The translations under genes were made by a program, and so were the position numbers. Below the pieces are notes generated by a model. The model saw nothing but the letters and a program-made list of their open reading frames with translations. It was not told the origin of the DNA and did not search any database. Positions 1-5,541 of a stretch of 7,726 nucleotides of DNA are shown here, one piece after another. Numbering within the stretch: the stretch's first letter is position 1; each line of letters starts with the position of its first letter. Source of the DNA: Coriobacteriales bacterium (GTDB lineage: Bacteria > Actinomycetota > Coriobacteriia > Coriobacteriales > UBA8131); assembly GCA_031274985.1 (NCBI GenBank), contig JAISPK010000124.1:1-7726 (forward strand), in the 5' to 3' direction.

Positions 1-2
1 GG

Positions 3-176
3 GTCGTGGCCATTCTCTGTGGGCTGAGCAGCGAAAACCTGCTTTCAGCTCTGCGGCAGGTTGCCAGGATAGGAGCCAGCAGCGGCGAGAGCATAATCTA
101 CGGCATGCAGCTGGCACTTGAAGACATATCGGCAAACTCGCATATGAGCCAAAAACGGGAGGTGCAATTTGTATAA
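3..176 (+). CDS. DUF2877 family protein (AllH/YlbF-like), C-terminal fragment
   Basis: An open frame enters from the left edge and ends at TAA 174-176, giving the last 57 residues of a protein whose start lies outside the window. The visible part includes IGASSGESIIYGMQLAL, which resembles the C-terminal glycine/serine loop of DUF2877 proteins (pattern roughly G-x-SSG-x-D/E-x-x-x-G-M/L). DUF2877 is the family of E. coli YlbF/AllH, which accompanies FdrA and YlbE in the oxamate carbamoyltransferase system. The stop overlaps the fdrA start region by 8 nt, so the two are probably translationally coupled and made in similar amounts. The assignment rests on a short tail plus gene context. The frame itself is well supported because the other two forward frames are interrupted or give implausible protein. 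Confidence 0.6.
   Translation, partial: VVAILCGLSSENLLSALRQVARIGASSGESIIYGMQLALEDISANSHMSQKREVQFV
157..164 (+). promoter_or_regulatory. Ribosome binding site deciding the TTG start of fdrA
   Basis: GGGAGGTG lies 4 nt before TTG at 169-171 and inside the end of the upstream gene. This near-perfect Shine-Dalgarno sequence favours TTG 169 over the in-frame ATG at 184, which would sit about 19 nt away, too far for normal initiation. Confidence 0.65.
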
Positions 177-1749
177 CCTGACAATGGTCAAGCCAAATCT
201 CTATTCAGATTCTGTGAGCCTTATGCGCTTGTCTAACGACGTTGCTGCACTTGAAGGCATACAGGACGTTCTCGTGGGCATGGCAACCGACCTCAACAGG
301 GAGCTGCTGGCAAACATGGGCGCGACAACCGCTGAAACCGAGGCCGCAACTCCCAACGATTTGCTTATCGCGGTTATTGCCGTAAGCGAAGCAGCGGCAA
401 ACAACGCTTTAGCAGCCATCGAAGAGGGCATGAAAAAGAAAAAGGCCGCTCGAGAAGAAACCGGCAACCAGGTCTTTGAGCTTATCGACGAGGTCGCGGA
501 GCTGGACGAGGGCTTTAACATCGCCGTTATCTCAGCGCCGGGAACCTATGCTGCGCACGAGTGCCTCACTGCGCTTTCCAAGGGTATCCACGTGTTTTTA
601 TTCAGCGATAACGTTTCGATTGAAGAAGAGGTCAGGCTCAAAGAGCTGGCCAACTCAAAAGGACTTCTAATGATGGGACCGGACTGCGGCACCGCCATCA
701 TTAACGGGACAGCACTTGGCTTTGCCAATGTGGTGCGTTTGGGCGATGTTGGAATTGTTGCCGCTTCAGGCACCGGCCTGCAGCAGGTAACGCAGCTCAT
801 TGACGCAATGGGTGGGGGAATCACTCAGGCAATAGGAGTAGGGGGCCGCGACCTCTCCTCGAAGGGCGGCGGGCGCACTATGCTCGCTGCCCTGGACGCC
901 TTGCGTTGCGACGAGGCAACGCGGGTGATTGTGCTGCTCTCAAAACCTCCGGCGCCGGAGGTAGCCACCAAGGTGCTGGAGGCAGCCAAAAACATCGACA
1001 AACCGGTGGTGCTCTGCCTGCTCGGGCGAGAGCTCGAGGCCGACCTGGGCAGCATCGAACTGGCAGGCAATCTGGAAGCCACAGCAGCGGCGGCAGTGCG
1101 CCTGGCAACGGGAAGCTCCCCGGTGCTCTCAGATCCCTATTACAGCGAGGCCCCTCTGGCCGCAGCGCTGGACGCACTCAGCACCGAACAGCGCTATGTC
1201 CGGGGCATTTTCTGCGGCGGCACCGTCTGCGACGAGGCTATGGTCTACTTTCGCAGCCAGGGCCTGCCTATTACGAGTAACATTCCGCTCTCAGATGACG
1301 AGCGTCTGGCAAACGTGCACACGAGCGCGGGCAATACCTTTATCGACATGGGCGACGATTACTTTACCAGCGGCAAGCCGCATCCCATGATAGACCCGTC
1401 GCTGCGCAACAAACGCATCGTGCATGACGCGCTGTTGGACGACACGGCGGTGATGCTCATAGATGTAGAGCTCGGCTACGGCTCACATCACGACCCTGCC
1501 GGGGTTTTGGTAGAGGCCGTGCACGAGGCCAACGCCCGTTTGAGCGTTGAGGGCCGCAGCGTGCTGTGGATCGCTTCGGTTATTGGCACGGCGGGCGACC
1601 CCCAGGGCTTTGATGCCCAGTGCAACAAACTGCTGGCTGCCAACATGATCGTAACCGTGAGCAATATCCGCGCCGCCCGTCTGGCTGCACGCGCCATTGC
1701 AGATGTGGCCACGCGAGCCCTTGCAAACCCGGAGGGGAGGCAGCCATGA
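169..1749 (+). CDS. fdrA: FdrA family protein (AllF-like), carbamoyltransferase-associated subunit
   Basis: A 526-residue FdrA homologue, close to the ~555 residues of E. coli FdrA. Databases often label the family acyl-CoA synthetase because its fold resembles the succinyl-CoA synthetase alpha chain. In E. coli, FdrA (AllF) works with YlbE and YlbF in oxamate carbamoyltransferase, which converts oxamate-linked carbamoyl groups to carbamoyl phosphate. Visible hallmarks are MMGPDCGTAIINGTALGFAN (168-187), GIVAASGTGLQQV (195-207), GVGGRDLS (223-230), SGKPHPMIDP (401-410) and GYGSHHDPAG (436-445). The phosphohistidine motif GHAGA of true succinyl-CoA synthetases is absent. The start is TTG 169, chosen from a strong Shine-Dalgarno 4 nt upstream; ATG 184 is the alternative. 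The gene overlaps the DUF2877 gene by 8 nt and ends in an ATGA overlap with the DUF1116 gene, as expected for subunits of one complex. The protein is cytoplasmic, with no signal peptide. Family assignment is firm; the exact substrate is inferred. Confidence 0.92.
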   Translation: MYNLTMVKPNLYSDSVSLMRLSNDVAALEGIQDVLVGMATDLNRELLANMGATTAETEAATPNDLLIAVIAVSEAAANNALAAIEEGMKKKKAAREETGNQVFELIDEVAELDEGFNIAVISAPGTYAAHECLTALSKGIHVFLFSDNVSIEEEVRLKELANSKGLLMMGPDCGTAIINGTALGFANVVRLGDVGIVAASGTGLQQVTQLIDAMGGGITQAIGVGGRDLSSKGGGRTMLAALDALRCDEATRVIVLLSKPPAPEVATKVLEAAKNIDKPVVLCLLGRELEADLGSIELAGNLEATAAAAVRLATGSSPVLSDPYYSEAPLAAALDALSTEQRYVRGIFCGGTVCDEAMVYFRSQGLPITSNIPLSDDERLANVHTSAGNTFIDMGDDYFTSGKPHPMIDPSLRNKRIVHDALLDDTAVMLIDVELGYGSHHDPAGVLVEAVHEANARLSVEGRSVLWIASVIGTAGDPQGFDAQCNKLLAANMIVTVSNIRAARLAARAIADVATRALANPEGRQP

Positions 1750-3152
1750 TACGCGACTTATTTGGAGCCGACATCAAGGCCATCAATCTGGGCAGCAAGG
1801 ATTTTTACGACGACCTGGTAAGCCAGGGCATCGACGCCATCAACCTCGAATGGAAGCCCGCCGCCCGGGGCAACAAGCACCTGTTAGAGGCGGTGGATGC
1901 CCTCACCAACGATGCGGTTGAAGCAGCCAACGCCGAGGCACTTGAGCGCATCAACGCAGCCCAGCCCTTTTTGGTGGGAGTCGGCAGGGCCTTAGACACG
2001 CTGCCCGGTATGACCGAAGATACCATTTTGCACGCCGGCCCACCCATAACCTGGGAGCGCATGTGCGGCCCGCTGCGAGGCGCCATCATCGGTGGTCTCC
2101 TGTTTGAGGGCCGCGCCACAACGCCCGAGGAGGCTGAGGCGCTTGCCGCCAGCGGCACGTTGAACTTTAGCCCCTGCCACGAGCACGATGCCGTGGGCCC
2201 CATGGCCGGAGTCATCACGCCTTCGATGCCGGTGTTTATCCTGGAAAACAGGAACGGCTCCAACCGTTCCTATGCAACCATGAACGAGGGACTCGGCAAG
2301 GTGCTGCGTTTCGGTGCCTACAGCGAGGAGGTGTTGGAGCGCCTGCGCTGGATGCGCGATGTTTTGGCACCGGCGGTAAAGCAGGCAATCGAGCTCTCCG
2401 GCGGCATCGACATCAAGGCGCTTATCGCACAAGCCCTGCACATGGGCGACGAGGTGCACAACCGCAACAAAGCGGCCACCTCGCTCTTTATCAGGGAGCT
2501 TCTGCCGTTTTTGCTCAAAGCTCAACTTGAGCCTGATGAGCGCATTGAGGTCATCGGCTTTATCAATGCCAATGACCACTTTTTTCTCAATCTCTCCATG
2601 GCCTGCTCCAAGGCAATGCTCGATGCAGCCAGCGGTGTGGAGAAGAGCACGCTGGTCACCTGCATGTGCCGCAATGGCACGGATTTTGGTATTCGTGTTG
2701 CCGGGCTGGGCGATGAGTGGTTCACCGGCCCTGCCGAGGAGGTCAAGGGGCTGCTCTTTCCGGGCTTTACCGACGCCGATAAAAACCCCGACATGGGCGA
2801 CAGTGCCATAACCGAAACGGTGGGTGTGGGCGGTTTTGCCATGGCGGCGAGCATTGCTATCGTTCAGTTCGTAGGCGGCTCGCCGGCAGACGCTATTCGC
2901 TATTCAGAGCGTATGTATGCGATAACCGCCGGCGAGAGCACCACGTTCTCTATCCCGGTGCTCGGTTTTCGTGGCAATCCTACCGGTATAGATGTGCGCA
3001 AGGTTGTTGCAAAGGACATCCTGCCGCAGATCAACACCGGCATCGCGCACGTACAAGCCGGCATCGGTCAAGTGGGAGCCGGGCTCGTAAACCCGCCCTG
3101 GGAGTGTTTTCAAAGCGCCCTTGAGGCGCTTGCAGATAAATACGGTACCTGA
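1746..3152 (+). CDS. ylbE: DUF1116 family protein (AllG/YlbE-like)
   Basis: A 468-residue DUF1116 protein. The frame stays open back to 1620, but the true start is ATG 1746. It overlaps the fdrA stop as ATGA, has a purine-rich Shine-Dalgarno (GGAGGGGAGG, 1731-1740) 5 nt upstream, and begins with the plausible sequence MIRDLFGADIKAINLGSKDF. Conserved-looking blocks are HAGPPITWERMCGP (96-109), LHMGDEVHNRNKAA (231-244), RNGTDFGIRVAGLGD (309-323), GDSAITETVGVGGFAMAA (351-368) and PVLGFRGNPTGID (404-416). The His/Asp/Glu-rich GDEVHNRN and GTDFGI blocks are candidates for ligand or metal binding, which is inference. DUF1116 is the family of E. coli YlbE/AllG, the partner of FdrA and DUF2877 in oxamate carbamoyltransferase. 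No signal peptide or membrane segment is seen. It is the last gene of the coupled H-F-G block, followed by a repeat-bearing spacer. Confidence 0.9.
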   Translation: MIRDLFGADIKAINLGSKDFYDDLVSQGIDAINLEWKPAARGNKHLLEAVDALTNDAVEAANAEALERINAAQPFLVGVGRALDTLPGMTEDTILHAGPPITWERMCGPLRGAIIGGLLFEGRATTPEEAEALAASGTLNFSPCHEHDAVGPMAGVITPSMPVFILENRNGSNRSYATMNEGLGKVLRFGAYSEEVLERLRWMRDVLAPAVKQAIELSGGIDIKALIAQALHMGDEVHNRNKAATSLFIRELLPFLLKAQLEPDERIEVIGFINANDHFFLNLSMACSKAMLDAASGVEKSTLVTCMCRNGTDFGIRVAGLGDEWFTGPAEEVKGLLFPGFTDADKNPDMGDSAITETVGVGGFAMAASIAIVQFVGGSPADAIRYSERMYAITAGESTTFSIPVLGFRGNPTGIDVRKVVAKDILPQINTGIAHVQAGIGQVGAGLVNPPWECFQSALEALADKYGT

Positions 3153-3181
3153 TCGGACTGCCGCACCTTGGAATTCGCACC

Positions 3182-3309
3182 TCTGTCATTCCTGCGTCTT
3201 TCTGTCATTCCCTGTCATTCCCGCGAAGGCGGGAATCCAGGGAACCCGCACAGAGGAAGAATGGATTCCCGCCTTCGCGGGAATGACAGAAAGACGCGGG
3301 AATGACAGA
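3182..3309. repeat. Large imperfect inverted repeat (dispersed GTCATTCCCGCG-type element)
   Basis: The core arms 3212-3239 and 3262-3289 are perfect 28-nt reverse complements separated by a 22-nt loop. Each arm contains its own 8-bp hairpin with a 4-nt loop (ATTCCCGC/GCGGGAAT at 3217-3236 and 3265-3284). Homology extends outward to 3182 on the left and 3309 on the right, with one C/T mismatch and one 10-nt extra copy of TGTCATTCCC in the left arm, so the arms measure 58 and 48 nt. Spurious translations read VIPAKAGI and WIPAFAGMT, peptides familiar from a palindromic repeat scattered through many bacterial genomes. There is no transposase and no T-run after either arm, so it is not a canonical terminator, though the RNA hairpin would be very stable. 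It could protect the upstream mRNA end or reduce read-through into the cyclase gene. Confidence 0.9.
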
Positions 3310-3328
3310 TAGATGCAGAAACGACGGA
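3304..3328 (+). repeat. Leader motif shared with 4212-4234 (copy 1)
   Basis: GACAGATAGA(TG)CAGAAACGACGGA lies between the inverted repeat and the cyclase Shine-Dalgarno. It matches 4212-4234, upstream of the FAD-subunit gene, at 22 of 23 aligned positions with one 2-nt gap. Its first bases overlap the right arm of the inverted repeat. The function is unknown. The two copies may be remnants of one duplicated translation leader. Confidence 0.6.
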
Positions 3329-3334
3329 AAGGAG
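3328..3334 (+). promoter_or_regulatory. Ribosome binding site of the cyclase-family gene
   Basis: AAAGGAG lies 10 nt before ATG 3345. It is the only good Shine-Dalgarno near this start and supports independent initiation after the 192-nt spacer. Confidence 0.55.
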
Positions 3335-3344
3335 TGAAAGAGAC

Positions 3345-4145
3345 ATGGCTAACTGGAATGATATCAAGATGTACGATTTGTCTATTGACACCGGTATTGG
3401 GACGCCGCCCTGGCCCACCTATGAACCGTTGCAGGTGAAGTACTTCAAGCGCCTCAGCCCCAACGGCGCAAACGGCATGCTCATCACCACAACCAATCAT
3501 GTGGGCACCCATCTGGACGGGCCGCTGCACTTTGATACCGCCGGCCGCGACATTGCCTCCCTGGAGCTCACTAAGCTGTGCCGCCCGGGGGTCGTCGTTG
3601 ACCTCAGCGACCAGGCGAAGGACTTTGGTATCTATACGCCGGAGGATATCACCGCTCGCTGTAAGGTCAAAGAGGGCGACATCCTCATTATCAACACCGG
3701 TTATCACAAGTATGGCTGGACCGAGCCCGAGGCCGATGAGCGCCGTTATATGCTCCGTCACCCCGGCCCGAGCATGGATTTTGTGGACTGGGCGCATGAC
3801 ATGAAGCTGGCTTGGATCGGGGTGGACTGCGGCAGCGCCGACCATCCCATGAACACCAAGATCCGCGACTGGGAGCCCTCTGAAGCCATCAAATGCGACG
3901 AACTCTTTCAGGAGCGCTATGGCAAGGCCTTAAACGAGGTGTATCCCTGGCCGCAGGTCTATCAGGCCATGCACATTCAGATGTTCCCGCAACGTTTTGG
4001 CGAGATCATCCATGCCGAGTGTCTGGGAGGCCAGATCGATGAGCTCTCAAACCAACGCTGCGTCATCGGGGCATTTCCCTGGAAGTTCAGGGACGGCGAG
4101 TCTGCCTTTGCCCGCATCGTAGCGTTTACCGGTTTTGATGTGTAG
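3345..4145 (+). CDS. Cyclase-family metal-dependent amidohydrolase (kynurenine formamidase / isatin hydrolase superfamily)
   Basis: A 266-residue protein of the cyclase family (PF04199). The defining metal motif HxGTHxDxPxH is intact as HVGTHLDGPLH: His52, His56 and Asp58 should bind Mn or Zn, and His62 is the conserved downstream histidine. Late candidates for the remaining metal/catalytic positions are His210, His223 and Glu225, in MHIQMF and IIHAECLGG. Family members hydrolyse amide bonds, including ring amides (isatin) and N-formyl amides (formylkynurenine). The protein is cytoplasmic, with no signal peptide. It has a 192-nt gap upstream and a 92-nt gap downstream, so it is not translationally coupled to either neighbour. 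Between carbamoyltransferase genes and a molybdenum hydroxylase, the simplest role is opening an oxidised N-heterocycle or cyclic ureide. That substrate is inferred. No other kynurenine-pathway gene is present, so a kynB call is not justified. Confidence 0.88.
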   Translation: MANWNDIKMYDLSIDTGIGTPPWPTYEPLQVKYFKRLSPNGANGMLITTTNHVGTHLDGPLHFDTAGRDIASLELTKLCRPGVVVDLSDQAKDFGIYTPEDITARCKVKEGDILIINTGYHKYGWTEPEADERRYMLRHPGPSMDFVDWAHDMKLAWIGVDCGSADHPMNTKIRDWEPSEAIKCDELFQERYGKALNEVYPWPQVYQAMHIQMFPQRFGEIIHAECLGGQIDELSNQRCVIGAFPWKFRDGESAFARIVAFTGFDV

Positions 4146-4163
4146 GTTTCTCAGTTGCCCTGC

Positions 4164-4217
4164 AACAAGTTAAGGACGACAGAGGAAAAGGTCCTGAAAC
4201 AAGTCCAGGACGACAGA
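4164..4217 (+). repeat. Two 20-nt direct repeats in the cyclase-FAD subunit spacer
   Basis: AACAAGTTAAGGACGACAGA (4164-4183) recurs as AACAAGTCCAGGACGACAGA (4198-4217), with 18 of 20 identities and a 34-nt period. Between and within them, GTCCTG (4191-4196) can pair with CAGGAC (4206-4211), or its first five bases with AGGAC (4173-4177), giving two mutually exclusive short hairpins. This spacer (4146-4237) otherwise contains only the leader motif and ribosome binding site of the next gene. No T-run follows the hairpins, so a terminator is not claimed. Confidence 0.7.
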
Positions 4218-4234
4218 TAGACAGAAAGGACGGA
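4212..4234 (+). repeat. Leader motif shared with 3304-3328 (copy 2)
   Basis: GACAGATAGACAGAAAGGACGGA immediately precedes the FAD-subunit start and matches the leader of the cyclase gene with one substitution and a 2-nt gap. It contains AAAGGA (4225-4230), the likely Shine-Dalgarno, 7 nt before ATG 4238. Confidence 0.6.
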
Positions 4235-4237
4235 GCT

Positions 4238-5074
4238 ATGCCTGCCTATCTACAGCCCAAGACCCTCGACGAGGCTTTTGAGTATCTCGCGCGGGAGGGC
4301 GAAACGAGAATCTTTGCGGGGGGCACCGACCTCATCGTGCTGATGCGCGACGGGGTCATCAGGCCCCACGCCCTGGTGGACGTCAAGGCTCTGCCCGAGT
4401 TGCAGGGCATTGAGATTGACAATAACAAGCTGGTGATTGGCGCAGCGGCAACCTGCGGAGACCTGATTGCCTCGAGTTGCGTGAGCGACAGTTGCCTCTT
4501 ACTCAAACAGGCAGCCCTGACTCTTGCTAACTCACTGCTCAGAAACCGCGCTACGCTGGTGGGCAATCTCTGCAACGCCTCACCGGGCGCCGACATGGCA
4601 CCGGCCGCTCTGGTGCTACAGGGTGTGCTCACCGCGGTGTCTCCTGAGGGAGCGCGCGAGATTGCCCTCAAAGACTTCTTCGTGGGCGTCAAAAAGCACG
4701 TGCTCAAAGCTAACGAGATCGTCACCAAAATCAGCTTTCCCGTAAACAAAGGGCGGGGAATCTACCTCAAAAAGCGCCGCATCCGCGGCCACGATCTGGC
4801 CCAGGTCGGCGTTGCCGGCTTTCACGATGAAGACGGCATTTTTCGCCTTGCGCTGGGCGCCGTGGCCATAACACCGCTCTTATTGGACGACTTTGGCTGC
4901 CTCAGCGCCAGCGATCTAGCTCTGGAAAAAGCCGACATTGCCAAGGAAGCCGTTGAAGCCGCCAAGCCTATCAGCGACGTGCGCGCCTCCAGCGACTATC
5001 GCTTGGCCATGGTCAAACTCTTCACGGAGCGCATCGTTGATGCGCTGGCAATGGGAAGGGAGGTGGAACAATGA
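4238..5074 (+). CDS. Molybdenum hydroxylase FAD-binding (medium) subunit, XdhB/CoxM-like
   Basis: A 278-residue FAD-binding subunit of a xanthine dehydrogenase-family enzyme, slightly shorter than the usual ~290. It would pass electrons from the [2Fe-2S] subunit to NAD+ or another acceptor. The first FAD pyrophosphate loop is AGGTDLIV (27-34). The second is RNRATLVGNLCNASPGAD (102-119), in the form TLVGN rather than TIGGN. The C-terminal CO dehydrogenase flavoprotein domain is marked by DVRASSDYRLAMV (247-259). There is no extra cysteine cluster of the 4-hydroxybenzoyl-CoA reductase type. ATG 4238 is preceded by AAAGGA 7 nt upstream. The stop overlaps the next start as ATGA, so it is coupled to the iron-sulfur subunit. 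Family and cofactor are clear; the substrate is set by the Mo subunit and is unknown. Confidence 0.93.
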   Translation: MPAYLQPKTLDEAFEYLAREGETRIFAGGTDLIVLMRDGVIRPHALVDVKALPELQGIEIDNNKLVIGAAATCGDLIASSCVSDSCLLLKQAALTLANSLLRNRATLVGNLCNASPGADMAPAALVLQGVLTAVSPEGAREIALKDFFVGVKKHVLKANEIVTKISFPVNKGRGIYLKKRRIRGHDLAQVGVAGFHDEDGIFRLALGAVAITPLLLDDFGCLSASDLALEKADIAKEAVEAAKPISDVRASSDYRLAMVKLFTERIVDALAMGREVEQ

Positions 5075-5541
5075 CAAAGAAACCGATTCACCTTACGGTC
5101 AACGGCCAGGAGTACGACACCTTTGTCTCGGAGAATGCCACGCTGCTTATCCTGTTGCGTGAAGAGCTCGGCCTCACCGGCACCAAAGAAGGCTGCGGGG
5201 CAGGGGAGTGCGGTGCCTGCACGGTGATCTTTAACGGTAAGCCGGTCAACAGCTGCATGGTTTTGGCCTTGGAGTGCGAAGGCGCGCGCATCCGCACCAT
5301 CGAAGGTGAGTACGCCAACGGCGAGCTCTCAGATTTGCAAAAGGCCTTTCTTGAGCACAATGCCTTTCAATGCGGCTTTTGCACCCCCGGCATGATCATG
5401 AGCGCCCGGGCACTGTTAGAGGCCAACCCCCATCCGAGTCGCAAGGAGATCAAAGACGCGATGGAGGGCAACCTCTGCCGCTGCACCGGCTACGAGAGCA
5501 TTGTTTGCGCTATTGAATCGGTGGGGGTGAGCAAATCATGA
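5071..5541 (+). CDS. Molybdenum hydroxylase [2Fe-2S] small subunit, XdhC/CoxS-like
   Basis: A 156-residue two-cluster iron-sulfur subunit of normal length. The N-terminal ferredoxin-like domain binds a plant-type [2Fe-2S] cluster through Cys42, Cys47, Cys50 (GCGAGECGAC) and Cys62. The C-terminal helical domain binds the cluster next to molybdopterin through Cys101 and Cys104 (QCGFCTPGM) and Cys136 and Cys138 (CRCTGY). All eight ligands are present, so it should be functional in electron transfer from the Mo site to FAD. ATG 5071 overlaps the FAD-subunit stop (ATGA), with GGGAGGTGG at 5058-5066 as Shine-Dalgarno. Its own stop overlaps the Mo-subunit start in the same way, which fits a fixed-ratio heterotrimer. 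No Tat or Sec signal is present, so the enzyme is cytoplasmic. Confidence 0.96.
   Translation: MTKKPIHLTVNGQEYDTFVSENATLLILLREELGLTGTKEGCGAGECGACTVIFNGKPVNSCMVLALECEGARIRTIEGEYANGELSDLQKAFLEHNAFQCGFCTPGMIMSARALLEANPHPSRKEIKDAMEGNLCRCTGYESIVCAIESVGVSKS

Noticed and set aside
906..1280. 124-codon plus-strand frame inside fdrA, rich in Gly, Arg and Ser
   Set aside because: A composition-driven shadow of fdrA with no start signal and no recognisable domain.
1620..1745. Longer N-terminus for the DUF1116 protein
   Set aside because: The extra 42 codons run inside fdrA in another frame and look low-complexity. ATG 1746 has an ATGA overlap and a strong Shine-Dalgarno.
1992..2579. 195-codon minus-strand frame antisense to the DUF1116 gene
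   Set aside because: No recognisable motifs. It fully overlaps a well-supported conserved gene, as expected for antisense frames in GC-rich DNA.
3212..3289. Inverted repeat considered as a rho-independent terminator or a CRISPR remnant
   Set aside because: No T-run follows either arm. The two copies are inverted rather than direct with only one short interval, so neither category fits.
3182..3309. Insertion sequence
   Set aside because: No transposase fits in the 192-nt spacer and no flanking target-site duplication is evident. At most it is a non-autonomous repeat.
3121..3845. Open frames on both strands crossing the spacer that translate to VIPAKAGI / WIPAFAGMT peptides
   Set aside because: These are translations of the palindromic repeat joined to the antisense of the cyclase gene. 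They have no ribosome binding site or domain support.
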